Both the position numbers and the translations under genes were made by a program. Below, one piece after another: positions 55,797 through 64,000 of a DNA stretch of 64,000 bases. Source of the stretch: Isoetes taiwanensis (lineage: Eukaryota; Streptophyta; Lycopodiopsida; Isoetales; Isoetaceae); contig JAJEKV010000017.1 in NCBI GenBank assembly GCA_021234155.1, positions 18,548,372 through 18,612,371 on the forward strand, read 5' to 3'. A model generated the notes under the pieces. The model made no database searches. It was given only the letters and a program-made list of their open reading frames with translations, and was not told where the DNA came from. Every line of letters starts with the position of its first letter. Position 1 is the stretch's first letter.

Positions 55797-57678
55797 GAAT
55801 CAAGTAGCCCATCAGATTAAGAAGCTCAGATCTGATAATGGTGGAGAATTTACCAATCAAGCAGTCAATCATTTTTGTGTTGATCATGGTATTGAGCGCC
55901 AACTTACCGAGCCTCATACTCCACAACATAATGGCGTTGCTGAACGGAAGAATCGCAGCATTGTTGACATGGCACGTTGCTTGCTCGCTCAATCCTCAGC
56001 ACCCATTCAATTTTGGGCTGAAGCAGTAAGGTACTCAGTTTACCTTCTCAATAGATTGCCCACTGTTGCTGTGAAAAATCAGACTCCTGAACAAGCTTTC
56101 ACTGGCATAAAGCCAAATTTGTCTCGCTTGCGTGTCTTTGGATGTGCTGCCTTTATGCTTATTCCCAAAGCAAATCGCAAGAAACTTGAGCATACTAGCA
56201 AGAAAATGATCTTTGTGGGTTTCTCTGACCAGTGCAAGCATGGTTATAGGCTAATTGATCCGGATACCAAGAAGCTTTGTGTTAGTCGCGATGTTATTTT
56301 TCATGAAAATGTTTCGGCATTTCAGCAAGGTTCAAAAACTCCTAATGTGAAATTTATTGATATCTCTGCATGGATAACAGATGACGCCATAGCTTCCAAT
56401 CCATCAAACTCAGTTTCTGATATTCCAGCACCTGCAGCAGTTCCAGTACCTGCAGCCGTCCCAGCACCTGCAGTGCTTCCAGCACCCCTGTTTCCTGATC
56501 ACGGCGCAGATCTTGACACATCCGATCCAGGAGGAGATCTTGACCCATCTGATCCAGAAGGTGATTTTGATCATCCTGATCAAGGAGGAGTTGAAGAAGA
56601 ACTTGGTCGAGGTAAAAGGAAACGTTTTCCTCCTCAAAGATTTGCTTTCTATGCTGAAATTATGCCCAGCATTATGGAGTTTTGTGGTGCTGCTATTATC
56701 AGTGAACCCACCAGCTATCGTGAAGCTATTTCATGTGCTGCTGCACCTCATTGGCAGCAGGCAATGGACCACGAAATGGATTCTATTGTTCAAAATGGCA
56801 CTTCGGATTTGGTTCCTCTTCCTCACGATCGGAAGGTTGTTGGTAACAAATGGGTCTATAAATGCAGGCTCCATCCTGATGGCACCATCAGCAGCTACAA
56901 AGCACGCTTGGTTGCACAGGGTTTCAGCCAGCAATATGGCATTGATTACTTGGAAATATTTTCTCCAGTGGTCAAAATGATGAGCATTCGCATTCTTCTT
57001 GCATTTGTTGCTCATCATAATCTTGAGGTTCATCAAACAGATGTCAAGACAGCATTTCTTAATGGCAAACTTGATGAAGAAATATATATGAAGCAACCTC
57101 AGGGTTATGTCAAAGCTGGTGCTGAGCATTTAGTATGCAAATTGACGAAGGCACTTTATGGGTTAAAGCAAGCATCACGTGCTTGGTACAAGACCATAGA
57201 TTCTTTCTTCAAAGACCAAGGATTCCAGCCTATTGAGGCTGATTCTAATGTCTACATCCGTCGTCAAGGCAAGTTCTTACTCATCCTGGCTTTGTATGTG
57301 GATGATTCCTTGCTCATAGGCAACAATAATGAGCACATTGCTGAATTCAAGACAAGGCTTGCTGCTAAGTTTCCAATGGTAGACTTGGGTGAAGCTCGCT
57401 ATTGTTTGGGTTTGCAAATTGCAAGAGACCGGAACAACGGGATTCTTCATATCTCTCAAAAGAAGTACATTGAAGAAATGCTTGAGCGCTTTGGCATGGC
57501 TGATTGCAATCCATCTAAAGTTCCTATGACTCCAGGTACTCTTCTCACTAAGAAAGATTGTCCACAATCGATCTTTGACGCGTCTTTCTATGGCAAAAGT
57601 TCCATTTCGACAATTGATTGGCGGCCTCATGTATTGCATGGTTTGCACCAGACACGATATTGCATTTGTTTGTTATAG
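55771..57678 (+). CDS. Copia integrase C-part and reverse transcriptase
   Basis: The frame is open from 55771 (FQEWKALVEN). It carries the second integrase Asp (KLRSDNGGEF) and the Glu (HNGVAERKNR), then the GKK-type linker and an Ala/Pro-rich spacer. The reverse transcriptase follows: NKWVYKCRLHPDG, KARLVAQGFSQ, VHQTDVKTAFLNGKLDEEIY, ALYGLKQASRAWY and the catalytic LYVDDSLLIG (YVDD at 57295-57306). It ends at TAG 57676-57678 after a frame change in the region SISTIDWRPH, where SLMY-type text is expected. Confidence 0.88.
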   Translation, partial: FQEWKALVENQVAHQIKKLRSDNGGEFTNQAVNHFCVDHGIERQLTEPHTPQHNGVAERKNRSIVDMARCLLAQSSAPIQFWAEAVRYSVYLLNRLPTVAVKNQTPEQAFTGIKPNLSRLRVFGCAAFMLIPKANRKKLEHTSKKMIFVGFSDQCKHGYRLIDPDTKKLCVSRDVIFHENVSAFQQGSKTPNVKFIDISAWITDDAIASNPSNSVSDIPAPAAVPVPAAVPAPAVLPAPLFPDHGADLDTSDPGGDLDPSDPEGDFDHPDQGGVEEELGRGKRKRFPPQRFAFYAEIMPSIMEFCGAAIISEPTSYREAISCAAAPHWQQAMDHEMDSIVQNGTSDLVPLPHDRKVVGNKWVYKCRLHPDGTISSYKARLVAQGFSQQYGIDYLEIFSPVVKMMSIRILLAFVAHHNLEVHQTDVKTAFLNGKLDEEIYMKQPQGYVKAGAEHLVCKLTKALYGLKQASRAWYKTIDSFFKDQGFQPIEADSNVYIRRQGKFLLILALYVDDSLLIGNNNEHIAEFKTRLAAKFPMVDLGEARYCLGLQIARDRNNGILHISQKKYIEEMLERFGMADCNPSKVPMTPGTLLTKKDCPQSIFDASFYGKSSISTIDWRPHVLHGLHQTRYCICLL

Positions 57679-58257
57679 CTCTCGACCAATTTTCAGCAGA
57701 TCCAGGTCATAAGCATTGGGAAATGGCTAAGCACATTCTCCGCTACTTAAAGGGTAATGCTTTGCTGATTATGGCCTTACATATCGCGCGGCAATAGTGA
57801 TGTTTTTCATTGTTGACATATAGTGATTCCTCACTTAGCGATGTGATAGACAACTCCGTGTCCACATCCCAGGCATTTGTTTTACGCTTGCCAATGCTGC
57901 CATTGCTTGGATCAGCAAGAAACAGGGGCATGTATCTCTTTCATCCACTGAAGCGGAGTATGTTGTAGCATCTACAGCAGCCCGTGAGATCATTAGTTTC
58001 AATGACTTTCTTGCCGGCATTGGGCAACGCACTCATGGACCATCAAGGATGCTCATGGATAACAAAGGTGGCATTGATTGGTGCTCCTCTGAAGTTCGAC
58101 ATCCAAAATCTAAGCATGTTCCCAAGCATTATCATTTTGTAAGGGACCTTGTGGTCGATAAGCGTGTCCAGTTGAGCATGTTCCTACACGGGACAATACC
58201 GCAGATCTCTTGACTAAGCCTTTGGCTCGTGAGCTCTTTGAGCGACATCGACTTGGT
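57600..58257 (+). pseudogene. Copia RNase H, broken
   Basis: Across frames: GGLMYCMVCTRHDIAF, ADPGHKHWEMAKHILRYLKG, stops near 57790-57840, then AIAWISKKQGHVSLSSTEAE and MLMDNKGGIDW, VRHPKSKHVPKHYHF. These are the RNase H core and the tail before the polypurine tract. Confidence 0.8.
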
Positions 58258-58329
58258 ATTGGTCTTGATAGATTCCAGATCTCATCTCCAGGAGGAGGAG
58301 GTTGAGCATGGAGATGGTGACCTCTCATC

Positions 58330-58338
58330 AAGGAGGAG
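58330..58338 (+). other. polypurine tract
   Basis: AAGGAGGAG lies directly before the 3' LTR (TGTCGAGA at 58339). It primes plus-strand synthesis. Confidence 0.85.
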
Positions 58339-58676
58339 TGTCGAGATATATGATATCGAGATCACCATCTTGCTGCTTGACAGCACTGACAGCACTCAGC
58401 ACAGAGGTGCTGACTATGTGCTGAATCAGCACTTCATCAGCACCTACACAAGCCCACCCACTTGCATTAATTAGCTACGGCACCGACTTGCCTTAATTAG
58501 TTACGGCATAATTAGGTGTGGTTGGTAACGGGAGCAGTTATTATCTACTGCCCCTTTTTATATCTTGTATTCATACATACGTTCAATACAATTCTGATTT
58601 GCCTTTGTTTGGGAGCTTGCGCTCTCGGATATTGGTGTGCATCCCCTTCTCTCCCTTTCTTGATGCAACCTTGACA
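58339..58676 (+). repeat. Copia 3' LTR
   Basis: Differs from the 5' LTR at two positions in GACTTGCCTTAATTAG (5' has GCAGTAATTAG) and one in CTTGATGCAACC (5' has CTTGGTGCAACC). Confidence 0.93.
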
Positions 58677-58965
58677 AAATCGACGCTCGTCCCATGTCTA
58701 CCATGGGCACTGTTCTTTCCTTTGAACCCCTTCCAAATGCATCTCCTTTCCTTTGCGGTGTTTTTAAGGCATGGGATGCTGTGAAATCATTAGTCTCTTT
58801 ACATCCTTCAAATTGGTCCCAGTTTTCTTCACCTTTACTCAGGGCACCTCTGCCTCACCCCACTGGCTCCGTCCCACTGGTTTCGTCCCTGCATCCTAGG
58901 ACTCAACGCAGATGCCTTTCGAAGGGTACAACTGATTTGCAGGCTTGGTACTTGGGCCAGTGATT
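58677..58965 (+). pseudogene. LINE fragment interrupted by the Copia element
   Basis: Reads PLPNASPFLCGVFKAWDAVK, HPRTQRRCL and LQAWYLG. It matches YPNASPFLKGLLASWNAIR, HPKTQRRW and AAWYDSGH of the fragment at 29147-29869. The left half of this fragment should lie before 53821, where it is too decayed to read. Confidence 0.65.
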
Positions 58966-59906
58966 GACAGACATCCGTATCTTATTATAATGTTAGCTAT
59001 GCATCTGCAGCATCAACACTGGCTAACCAAAGATGCAGACAACATTTGTTTTAATTTTTTGACCACATTTTCCTTACCCAAAAAAATGACGACATGTTTT
59101 GCCGACTGCTTGAAAAAATAGCAAATAGATTCATTTTTTAGGCTAATCGGATATGGATGCTGGACCCTTCGGCGATTCCAACAGCTCTTTGGGTCGGATT
59201 TGAGGAGTTTTTTTAATCATTGTGATGGTTTAGGATAATAGGAAAGTTTCTTGAGTTTTAGCAAAGCTTAACCTGTTATTATCCATTGATTGGCATCCTT
59301 GGAATCCAGTAAGTGTGCTATAAGCAGAAAAAAGTCCACATTGCAGGTTCGTCAATGCTCAAAACTTTTTTATTTGTCTGATATATCTCTGCTCTGAATT
59401 TATTTTCTTCTATTTTCCATTGACAATAGCCATTCTTGCATCTAGAGGGTTTTCTGCAACTATGGGACTATGTTTTGATGTTGCATAATGCATTGCAAGT
59501 TTGCAATGCAATGTTGAAATCTAAATAGTTAAACGCATTGTTCCCCCATCTAAAATGATAGATGGTTCGATCCTTCAGATGCTTTAGATGCTCCACATCT
59601 AATGCATCTATCTTTAGCCACTTATGAACACGGACTTGGGCAGTCGGCTCCGTTCTTAGCAGAACTTTAAGATCACCTACAATCAAGTGGGAAATGGTGG
59701 CTGATAATATTCTATTGCGGCCCCTCCCCTTTCCCCCCTTTTTGTCATGTTCTTTGTAAATTTTGTAAACTTCCTCAACTCATTGTTTGTAAATATTGTG
59801 CCCAATCTTAGTATTGAATCCATATGGGAGTTTCTAGTCTATATCTCTTGGGGTAAGCATTTTGTTAAGACATAGGTAGTAGGAATATAGGTGTTTCTAG
59901 CTAGAA
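58966..59906. other. intergenic, no gene recognised
   Basis: AT-rich sequence with short open frames and no family features. Confidence 0.4.
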
Positions 59907-60646
59907 TATAACGGGCCCATGGTAGACCGCTCGAGTATTCGAACCTTGAATGTGCCTGTGGGGCGTTCCAAAGACACCGACATAAATGGATAGAAGCGAT
60001 TACTCATAAAACGTCTAGTTGCCCAGTTGGTTAAGGGCATGTCGGTTAGGAACGTTACATTTGGTATCAGAGCAGGTCTCGAGTTCGAGTCTCCATGGGT
60101 GCCTATATGCATGGGTTGCAAAGACTTGGTAATCATTCTGACATGGTATGATATAGACATGGTATAGCCTTGGATGCTCGAGGACGAGCATAGTTCTAGT
60201 GGGAGAGACTATAACGGGCCCATGGTAGACCGCTCGAGTCGAACCTTGAATGTGCCTGTGGGGCGTTCCAAAGACACCGACATAAATGGGTAGAAGCGAC
60301 TACTCATAAAACGTCTAGACGGTTTTGCCCAGTTGGTTAAGGGCATGTCGGTTAGGAACGTTACAGAGGCAGATGGAGTGAACTATTGTGGCCAATGTTC
60401 TATGTTAGCCCGAGGACGAGTATAGTTCTAGTGGGAGAGACTATAACGGGCCCATGGTAGACCGCTCGAGTATTCGAACCTTGAATGTGCCTGTGGGGCG
60501 TTCCAAAGACACCGACATAAATGGGTAGAAGCGACTACTCATAAAACGTCTAGACGGTTTTGCCCAGTTGGTTAAGGGCATGTCGGTTAGGAACGTTACA
60601 GAGGCAGATGGAGTGAACTATTGTGGCCAATGTTCTATGTCAGCCA
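59907..60646 (+). mobile_element. array of three short LTRs (TRIM-like or gypsy remnant)
   Basis: Three near-identical copies start TATAACGGGCCCATGGTAGA and end AGGAACGTTACA: 59907-60059, 60210-60365 and 60442-60600. After the first comes a primer site TGGTATCAGAGC (60062-60073) and a non-coding 150-bp interior ending in the polypurine-like AGTGGGAGAGAC (60198-60209). A 232-bp unit (polypurine part, LTR, flank GAGGCAGATGGAGTGAACTA) is then repeated in tandem (from about 60180 and 60413). Short LTRs, a PBS and a tiny interior are the features of TRIM elements. The Ty3/gypsy integrase just downstream suggests it may instead be the collapsed end of a gypsy element. The 5' TG has become TA. Confidence 0.7.
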
Positions 60647-60649
60647 ATG

Positions 60650-61320
60650 CCATTGTCATGATTCTGTCTCTTATTATCCAGACACCTAAACTGTCAGTCG
60701 ACCCTCTTGAGTCTGAGCCCCAAGTAGAACCCTCATTTATGATGCATTGTGTATGTTATGTTGATGTTCATGTTGGTGATGAATGGGCCACTCTTTGTGG
60801 TGGCACAATACTTGTATGTATGGTTGCTAGCATTAACATGTATGTACGTTTCTGGGGTATAGGATATCCCAGAGAAAGCACGGGGCAAATGACACCTCCA
60901 TGACTTTCACTCAGATACTTGGCCATCAAAAGTAGTTCGAGTCAGACGGAGGGCCTTTCCTGGCGATAGAGTTGCTGGGAAAGGGAATTTCTCGTATTTA
61001 TACGATGGGAGCATCTTATAAGTTCAGGAAGCATCACAAAAAGTATATGGAGAAGTGCATATTATGTCAAAGGATGAAAGCGAATGCAAATAAAGATGTG
61101 AGGGCATTTGCAACCATTGGAAGTGTCGGCACACGAGGGGGATATTTGCTCGATGGATGTTTCATAGTGAGATTGTCAAAAATTGAAGGAGGCAATGACA
61201 TCACCTTTGTGGTGGTAGATTTATTATCCAAATTAGCTCATTGCATTCCATGCAAATTGACCAAAATAGTCTTGGAGATCACAATATTATTAGACTACAT
61301 GGAATGCCAGGAGGAATAAT
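60650..61320 (+). pseudogene. Ty3/gypsy integrase fragment
   Basis: The frame 60972-61319 has KKYMEKCILCQRMKANANKD, the end of the zinc domain, and DITFVVVDLLSKLAHCIPCK, the first catalytic-domain motif of gypsy integrases (usual form VVVDRLSKMAHFIP). The expected W-x-x-x-MDF motif is decayed. The frame before it (60650-60900) is not recognisable. It is disrupted and truncated. Confidence 0.75.
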
Positions 61321-61369
61321 TTCATATCATAATGCACTTCAAATCCCTGCCTCAATTCGTGAGATTTTT

Positions 61370-61690
61370 TCTTCGGTGATTTGGAATATATCAAGACATC
61401 GTTGAAGAATACTATGATTGATTTGTGAAGGAAATCTTTAAAGATGTCGTTCATGAGCACTTTCAGCACGCAACACGATGAGAACCGGCATTACAATGAA
61501 CTTATAATGCCCATGCTTGGTTCTGAAGGCCACATTACGTGTGCCCTCTTTCTTTATGCCAATTTGGTGGTATTTTGATCTTAAGTGAACCTTGGAGAAG
61601 ATTTTATCTCATATTAATTGGTCAAACAGATCATCTGCCCTTGGGGGAATGGAGTGAAACATGTCCGGACACTTCCATGTAGATAGATGT
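61370..61690 (-). pseudogene. Ty3/gypsy reverse-transcriptase fragment
   Basis: Read on the minus strand in pieces: ADDLFDQLI, a stop, DKIFSKVHLRSKYHQIGIKK, VAFRTKHGHYKFIVMP, then after a frame change LMNDIFKDFLHKSIIVFFND and VLIYSKSP. It matches the gypsy palm region, where the catalytic text should be F-x-DD. Here it is FFND, so the first Asp is lost. It is oriented opposite to the neighbouring integrase fragment. No long open frame covers it. Confidence 0.7.
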
Positions 61691-61835
61691 CAGATAAAGC
61701 TTCGGTGTGGAAAAAGGCAGGGATATGCCAGGCACCTACAATCCACCAACAAGCACATACATTAGCAAAGGGGTAGGGAATCTTACCTTGATATCAAGTG
61801 CTAGAGAAATTAGTATGCTCTACCTAATTGTTAGT
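61691..61835. other. short spacer
   Basis: Nothing recognised. Confidence 0.4.
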
Positions 61836-62640
61836 TCTTTTTTTTTTTCTTCTTTGAAGGATGAACGAAAAGTATATTAAAAGTAAAATTTTATACATAA
61901 GAATGTTAAGGGAGGTGGAGATAAACTCAAACCTCATCTTTAACATTAGGGTGTAATTTTGAAGTCAAATAATGGTCGTGTAGTCGAGATTTAGTCTCAT
62001 AATAAAGACTCGTAGCAGAAGTGCATTTGCCTTTGTAAACCACCTGTTGCATCCAAATCACCCAGTAGACTAAAGCCCTGCAGATACTAAAAGCCCACTT
62101 CTTAAAACGTGGCCAGCTTTGAGAAAAGAGGCCAAGGAGGATTTCCTGGCTTGCAAGATGCGTGTGAATTGCTGTACGAATAGCTATCCAAATGGGGCAG
62201 AGGTGATCACATAAAACAAAGCAATGCTCGATAGATTCAAGTGCGGCTTCGCAAACTGGATAAAGTGGGTTGACGACTGGCTTAAAGGAATGAACTTTGA
62301 CATTAATCCTGAACGTTTTGTGGACAACTTTCCAGAGGAGAACAAGTTGTTTAGGGGGAATGTTCTTGTCCCAGATCCTGGATAAAACTAGCCGGTGAGC
62401 AACACATAGACCTACTCGTTGCCAATGAGACGAAGGTGACAAAGAAGGCTGCATTGTGAGATGTTTGTAGTTTAGGTCTCTACCCTCCCTTATCCCACAT
62501 GCCCAAGAGGTGCAGCAAGGAACTACCATAATACATCCATAACTTCAAGTTGAGCATCAAAATATCTTTTGTCCAAAAACTTGTAAAACGTTCAATACTT
62601 TTTCTGCACTGATATCTTTTTGGATGCCGGGCCTTATTAC
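61836..62640 (-). pseudogene. LINE 3' end (zf-RVT domain) with poly(A)
   Basis: The minus-strand frame 62529-61927 reads WDKNIPPKQLVLLWKVVHKT and CEAALESIEHCFVLCDHLCP, then ALVYWVIWMQQVVYKG. Upstream, after a frame change near 62500, comes LKLWMYYGSSLLHLLGMWDK. The first zinc Cys pair is incomplete (YPVCEA). A T-run at 61836-61856 is the poly(A) tail. It belongs to the same family as 7311-7875. Confidence 0.8.
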
Positions 62641-63663
62641 TAGATCTTTTTGGATTTGCCATGATAAAACACAAGTTGTATTAATGCAATCAAATCAATC
62701 TAGGCAAAACATATAAAATGAAACGAATCCGATAACCCAAAATTGTAGATCCCGTCATAACTTTTCAAAAGCAAATGGCATTAGAAATATCAATTCTATT
62801 TGTCATGCCAATCATAGTGCACCATCAAGCATAGAATTAGCTACGCTATTATTGATTATCTATTATTGGAGGAGATTAACGGATAACATGATGCTAAAAT
62901 TGGATAGTTTGTTGTATTACAAGAGCCAGAGCCACGCACTGGACAGTTGGACTACGCCCTATTGTCATATCCTGACAATCAATGGCAACCAAATCACTTA
63001 CTAACCCGCGTAACGCAGAGAAAACTTTCCTCAATCGTTGGATGCAGAGAAATTCATAATCTCCTCTGTTCAATTAGCATATCTCAATAATATTCAATCA
63101 ATCCACCTCTTCAAAGGTTTGCCCTTTAGGCAACCCAGAAACAAGGCACACTTCTATGTTCCCATCTATCTTCTCAAGATTACTAATCTTGGTGTCCTCT
63201 CGTCTTAATGTTCCCATCTATCTTCTCAATATTACTAATCTTGGTGTCCTCTCGTCTTACTACAACAAGGATCTACACATCAAAAGCTTGGGCAGGTATG
63301 CTGCATTGCACTATATTGTCTTCTTTTTGTTTGCAGCTCAAATAGATCATGCTATTTGTACATAAATGGCATTGGCATTATGTTGTTTGTAATTTTTTCC
63401 AGAAGTTACATTTGTGCAAGAATGTGAGCACATAGAGCAATGTTAGTGTAGTGTGTGTCTCATAGACCAGTTGAACTCCAAGGGATCCTCTTGCATTGCC
63501 TTTAGCACGTGTATCTCATAAACGCGTTGAACTCCTATGTCCTCTTGTAATGCCCGGACCCAATCATGTGGGTGTCCTTACGCACAGAGAACAAAATATT
63601 TTTTTGTTTTGGCAGCATTGTCTAAACCTCGATATAAGAAAAATGATGAATTTGTTATATTCA
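62641..63663. other. intergenic with small tandem duplications
   Basis: No gene recognised. A 52-bp tandem duplication starts at 63157 and 63209 (TGTTCCCATCTATCTTCTCA), and a looser one near 63450 and 63507 (GTATCTCATAAACGCGTTGA-like). The GGTTTGCCC hairpin motif copy 3 is at 63114-63136. Confidence 0.45.
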
Positions 63664-63736
63664 GCCGCCCTAGCTCAGTCGGTAGAGCGCAAGGCTCTTA
63701 ACCTTGTGGTCGGGGGTTCGAGCCCCCCGGGCGGCG
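63664..63736 (+). tRNA. tRNA-Lys (anticodon CTT)
   Basis: The 73-nt sequence folds as a standard cloverleaf: acceptor GCCGCCC with GGGCGGC, D arm GCTC/GAGC, anticodon arm CAAGG/CCTTG with loop CTCTTAA (anticodon CTT, 63697-63699), and T arm GGGGG/CCCCC with loop TTCGAGC. The internal A box (TAGCTCAGTCGG) and B box (GGTTCGAGCC) are intact. CCA is not encoded, as in nuclear genes, and the discriminator base is G. Confidence 0.95.
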
Positions 63737-63760
63737 TTCCTTTGAAAGACTATTTAGAGG

Positions 63761-63765
63761 TTTTT
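63761..63765 (+). terminator. RNA polymerase III terminator
   Basis: A run of five T, 25 bases after the tRNA-Lys 3' end. Confidence 0.6.
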
Positions 63766-64000
63766 AAGTTTTAGTATATTTAAGCATGTTCGTTCATTCA
63801 AAGGTAACATATGGAACGAAAAACTATTTTCCGACGTCTGTTGTTGAGAGTGCTTACTATAACGATAACGCTTTCACTTTGGGTATTGAATGCGTTTGCA
63901 GGACTGTCAAGTTCTATAGTATTTTAGATCACTCTTGTTTGCAGGACAGTGTGCATTTTAAGATTAGTTCTACAGGACTCCAAATGATTTAGTCCTCTTA
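63766..64000. other. no gene recognised
   Basis: AT-rich flank of the tRNA gene. Confidence 0.4.

Larger units (their letters stand above)
53821..58676 (+). mobile_element. Ty1/Copia LTR retrotransposon, complete with TSD
   Basis: Two 338-bp LTRs (53821-54158 and 58339-58676) begin TGTCGAGATATA and end CCTTGACA. They differ at only three positions by eye. The direct repeat AAATC flanks the element (53816-53820 and 58677-58681), a 5-bp target duplication. The order gag, protease, integrase, reverse transcriptase, RNase H is the Copia order. Several coding lesions make it non-autonomous. It inserted into a LINE fragment whose right part resumes at 58677. Confidence 0.95.

Noticed and set aside
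60010-60100. tRNA-derived SINE head
   Set aside because: CCCAGTTGGTTAAGGG and GAGTTCGAGTCTC look like A and B boxes, but they lie across an LTR end and a primer binding site, which explains the text better.
59907-60646. Cassandra TRIM
   Set aside because: The LTRs do not contain the 5S rRNA promoter region that defines Cassandra.

Overview
This window looks like nuclear DNA of a land plant dominated by transposable elements. Plant origin is supported by receptor-kinase, pentatricopeptide-repeat and hevein-like sequences, a plant-type histone H2A, a Tourist-type MITE, and a Copia element primed by initiator tRNA-Met. A seed-free plant, perhaps a fern, is my best guess. It rests on the tyrosine-recombinase fragments and the large DUF7869-like transposase-type gene, which I associate with such genomes. 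That is inference, not proof.

Layout, left to right. 0-2.2 kb: a dead tyrosine recombinase with a downstream hairpin and direct repeats. 3.8-6.8 kb: a DUF7869-like transposase-type gene split by one frameshift and one in-frame stop. 7.3-10.1 kb: LINE 3' ends with poly(A) or microsatellite tails, around a 1.2 kb repeat that recurs at 22.2 kb. 10.6-12.3 kb: a receptor-like kinase (-) broken by a 2-bp insertion. 12.3-13.2 kb: a tandem repeat. 13.4-20.9 kb: an almost full-length LINE (-) with ORF1, ORF2 and poly(A), nested in an older LINE fragment. 21.3-24 kb: repeats, one of which recurs inverted at 29.8-30.7 kb. 26.5 kb: a tRNA-derived SINE. 27.75 kb: an intact two-domain hevein-like secreted protein. 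28.4-31.4 kb: transposase, LINE and kinase fragments.

31.5-39.1 kb is the strangest part. A second degenerate tyrosine recombinase (-) lies just inside a pair of 71-72 bp inverted repeats 6.2 kb apart. Next to it is a large imperfect palindrome flanked by two oppositely oriented arrays of short CACC...GGTG palindromes. Then come a Tourist MITE (39.9 kb), an inverted-motif satellite (42.6 kb), a PPR pseudogene (44.7 kb), an intact two-exon histone H2A gene (45.6-46.1 kb, -) and a possible 5.7 kb inverted-repeat element. The last contains one clear sterol-desaturase exon (49.5 kb) and a smaller nested inverted-repeat element. 53.8-58.7 kb is a complete Copia element with nearly identical 338-bp LTRs and a 5-bp target duplication, but broken coding frames. 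58.7-62.6 kb holds LINE and Ty3/gypsy debris, including a TRIM-like array of short LTRs. A tRNA-Lys(CTT) gene is at 63.7 kb.

Only the H2A gene, the hevein-like gene and the tRNA look intact. Nearly everything else is mobile DNA or its decay products. All similarity statements come from reading by eye; no alignments or database searches were run.
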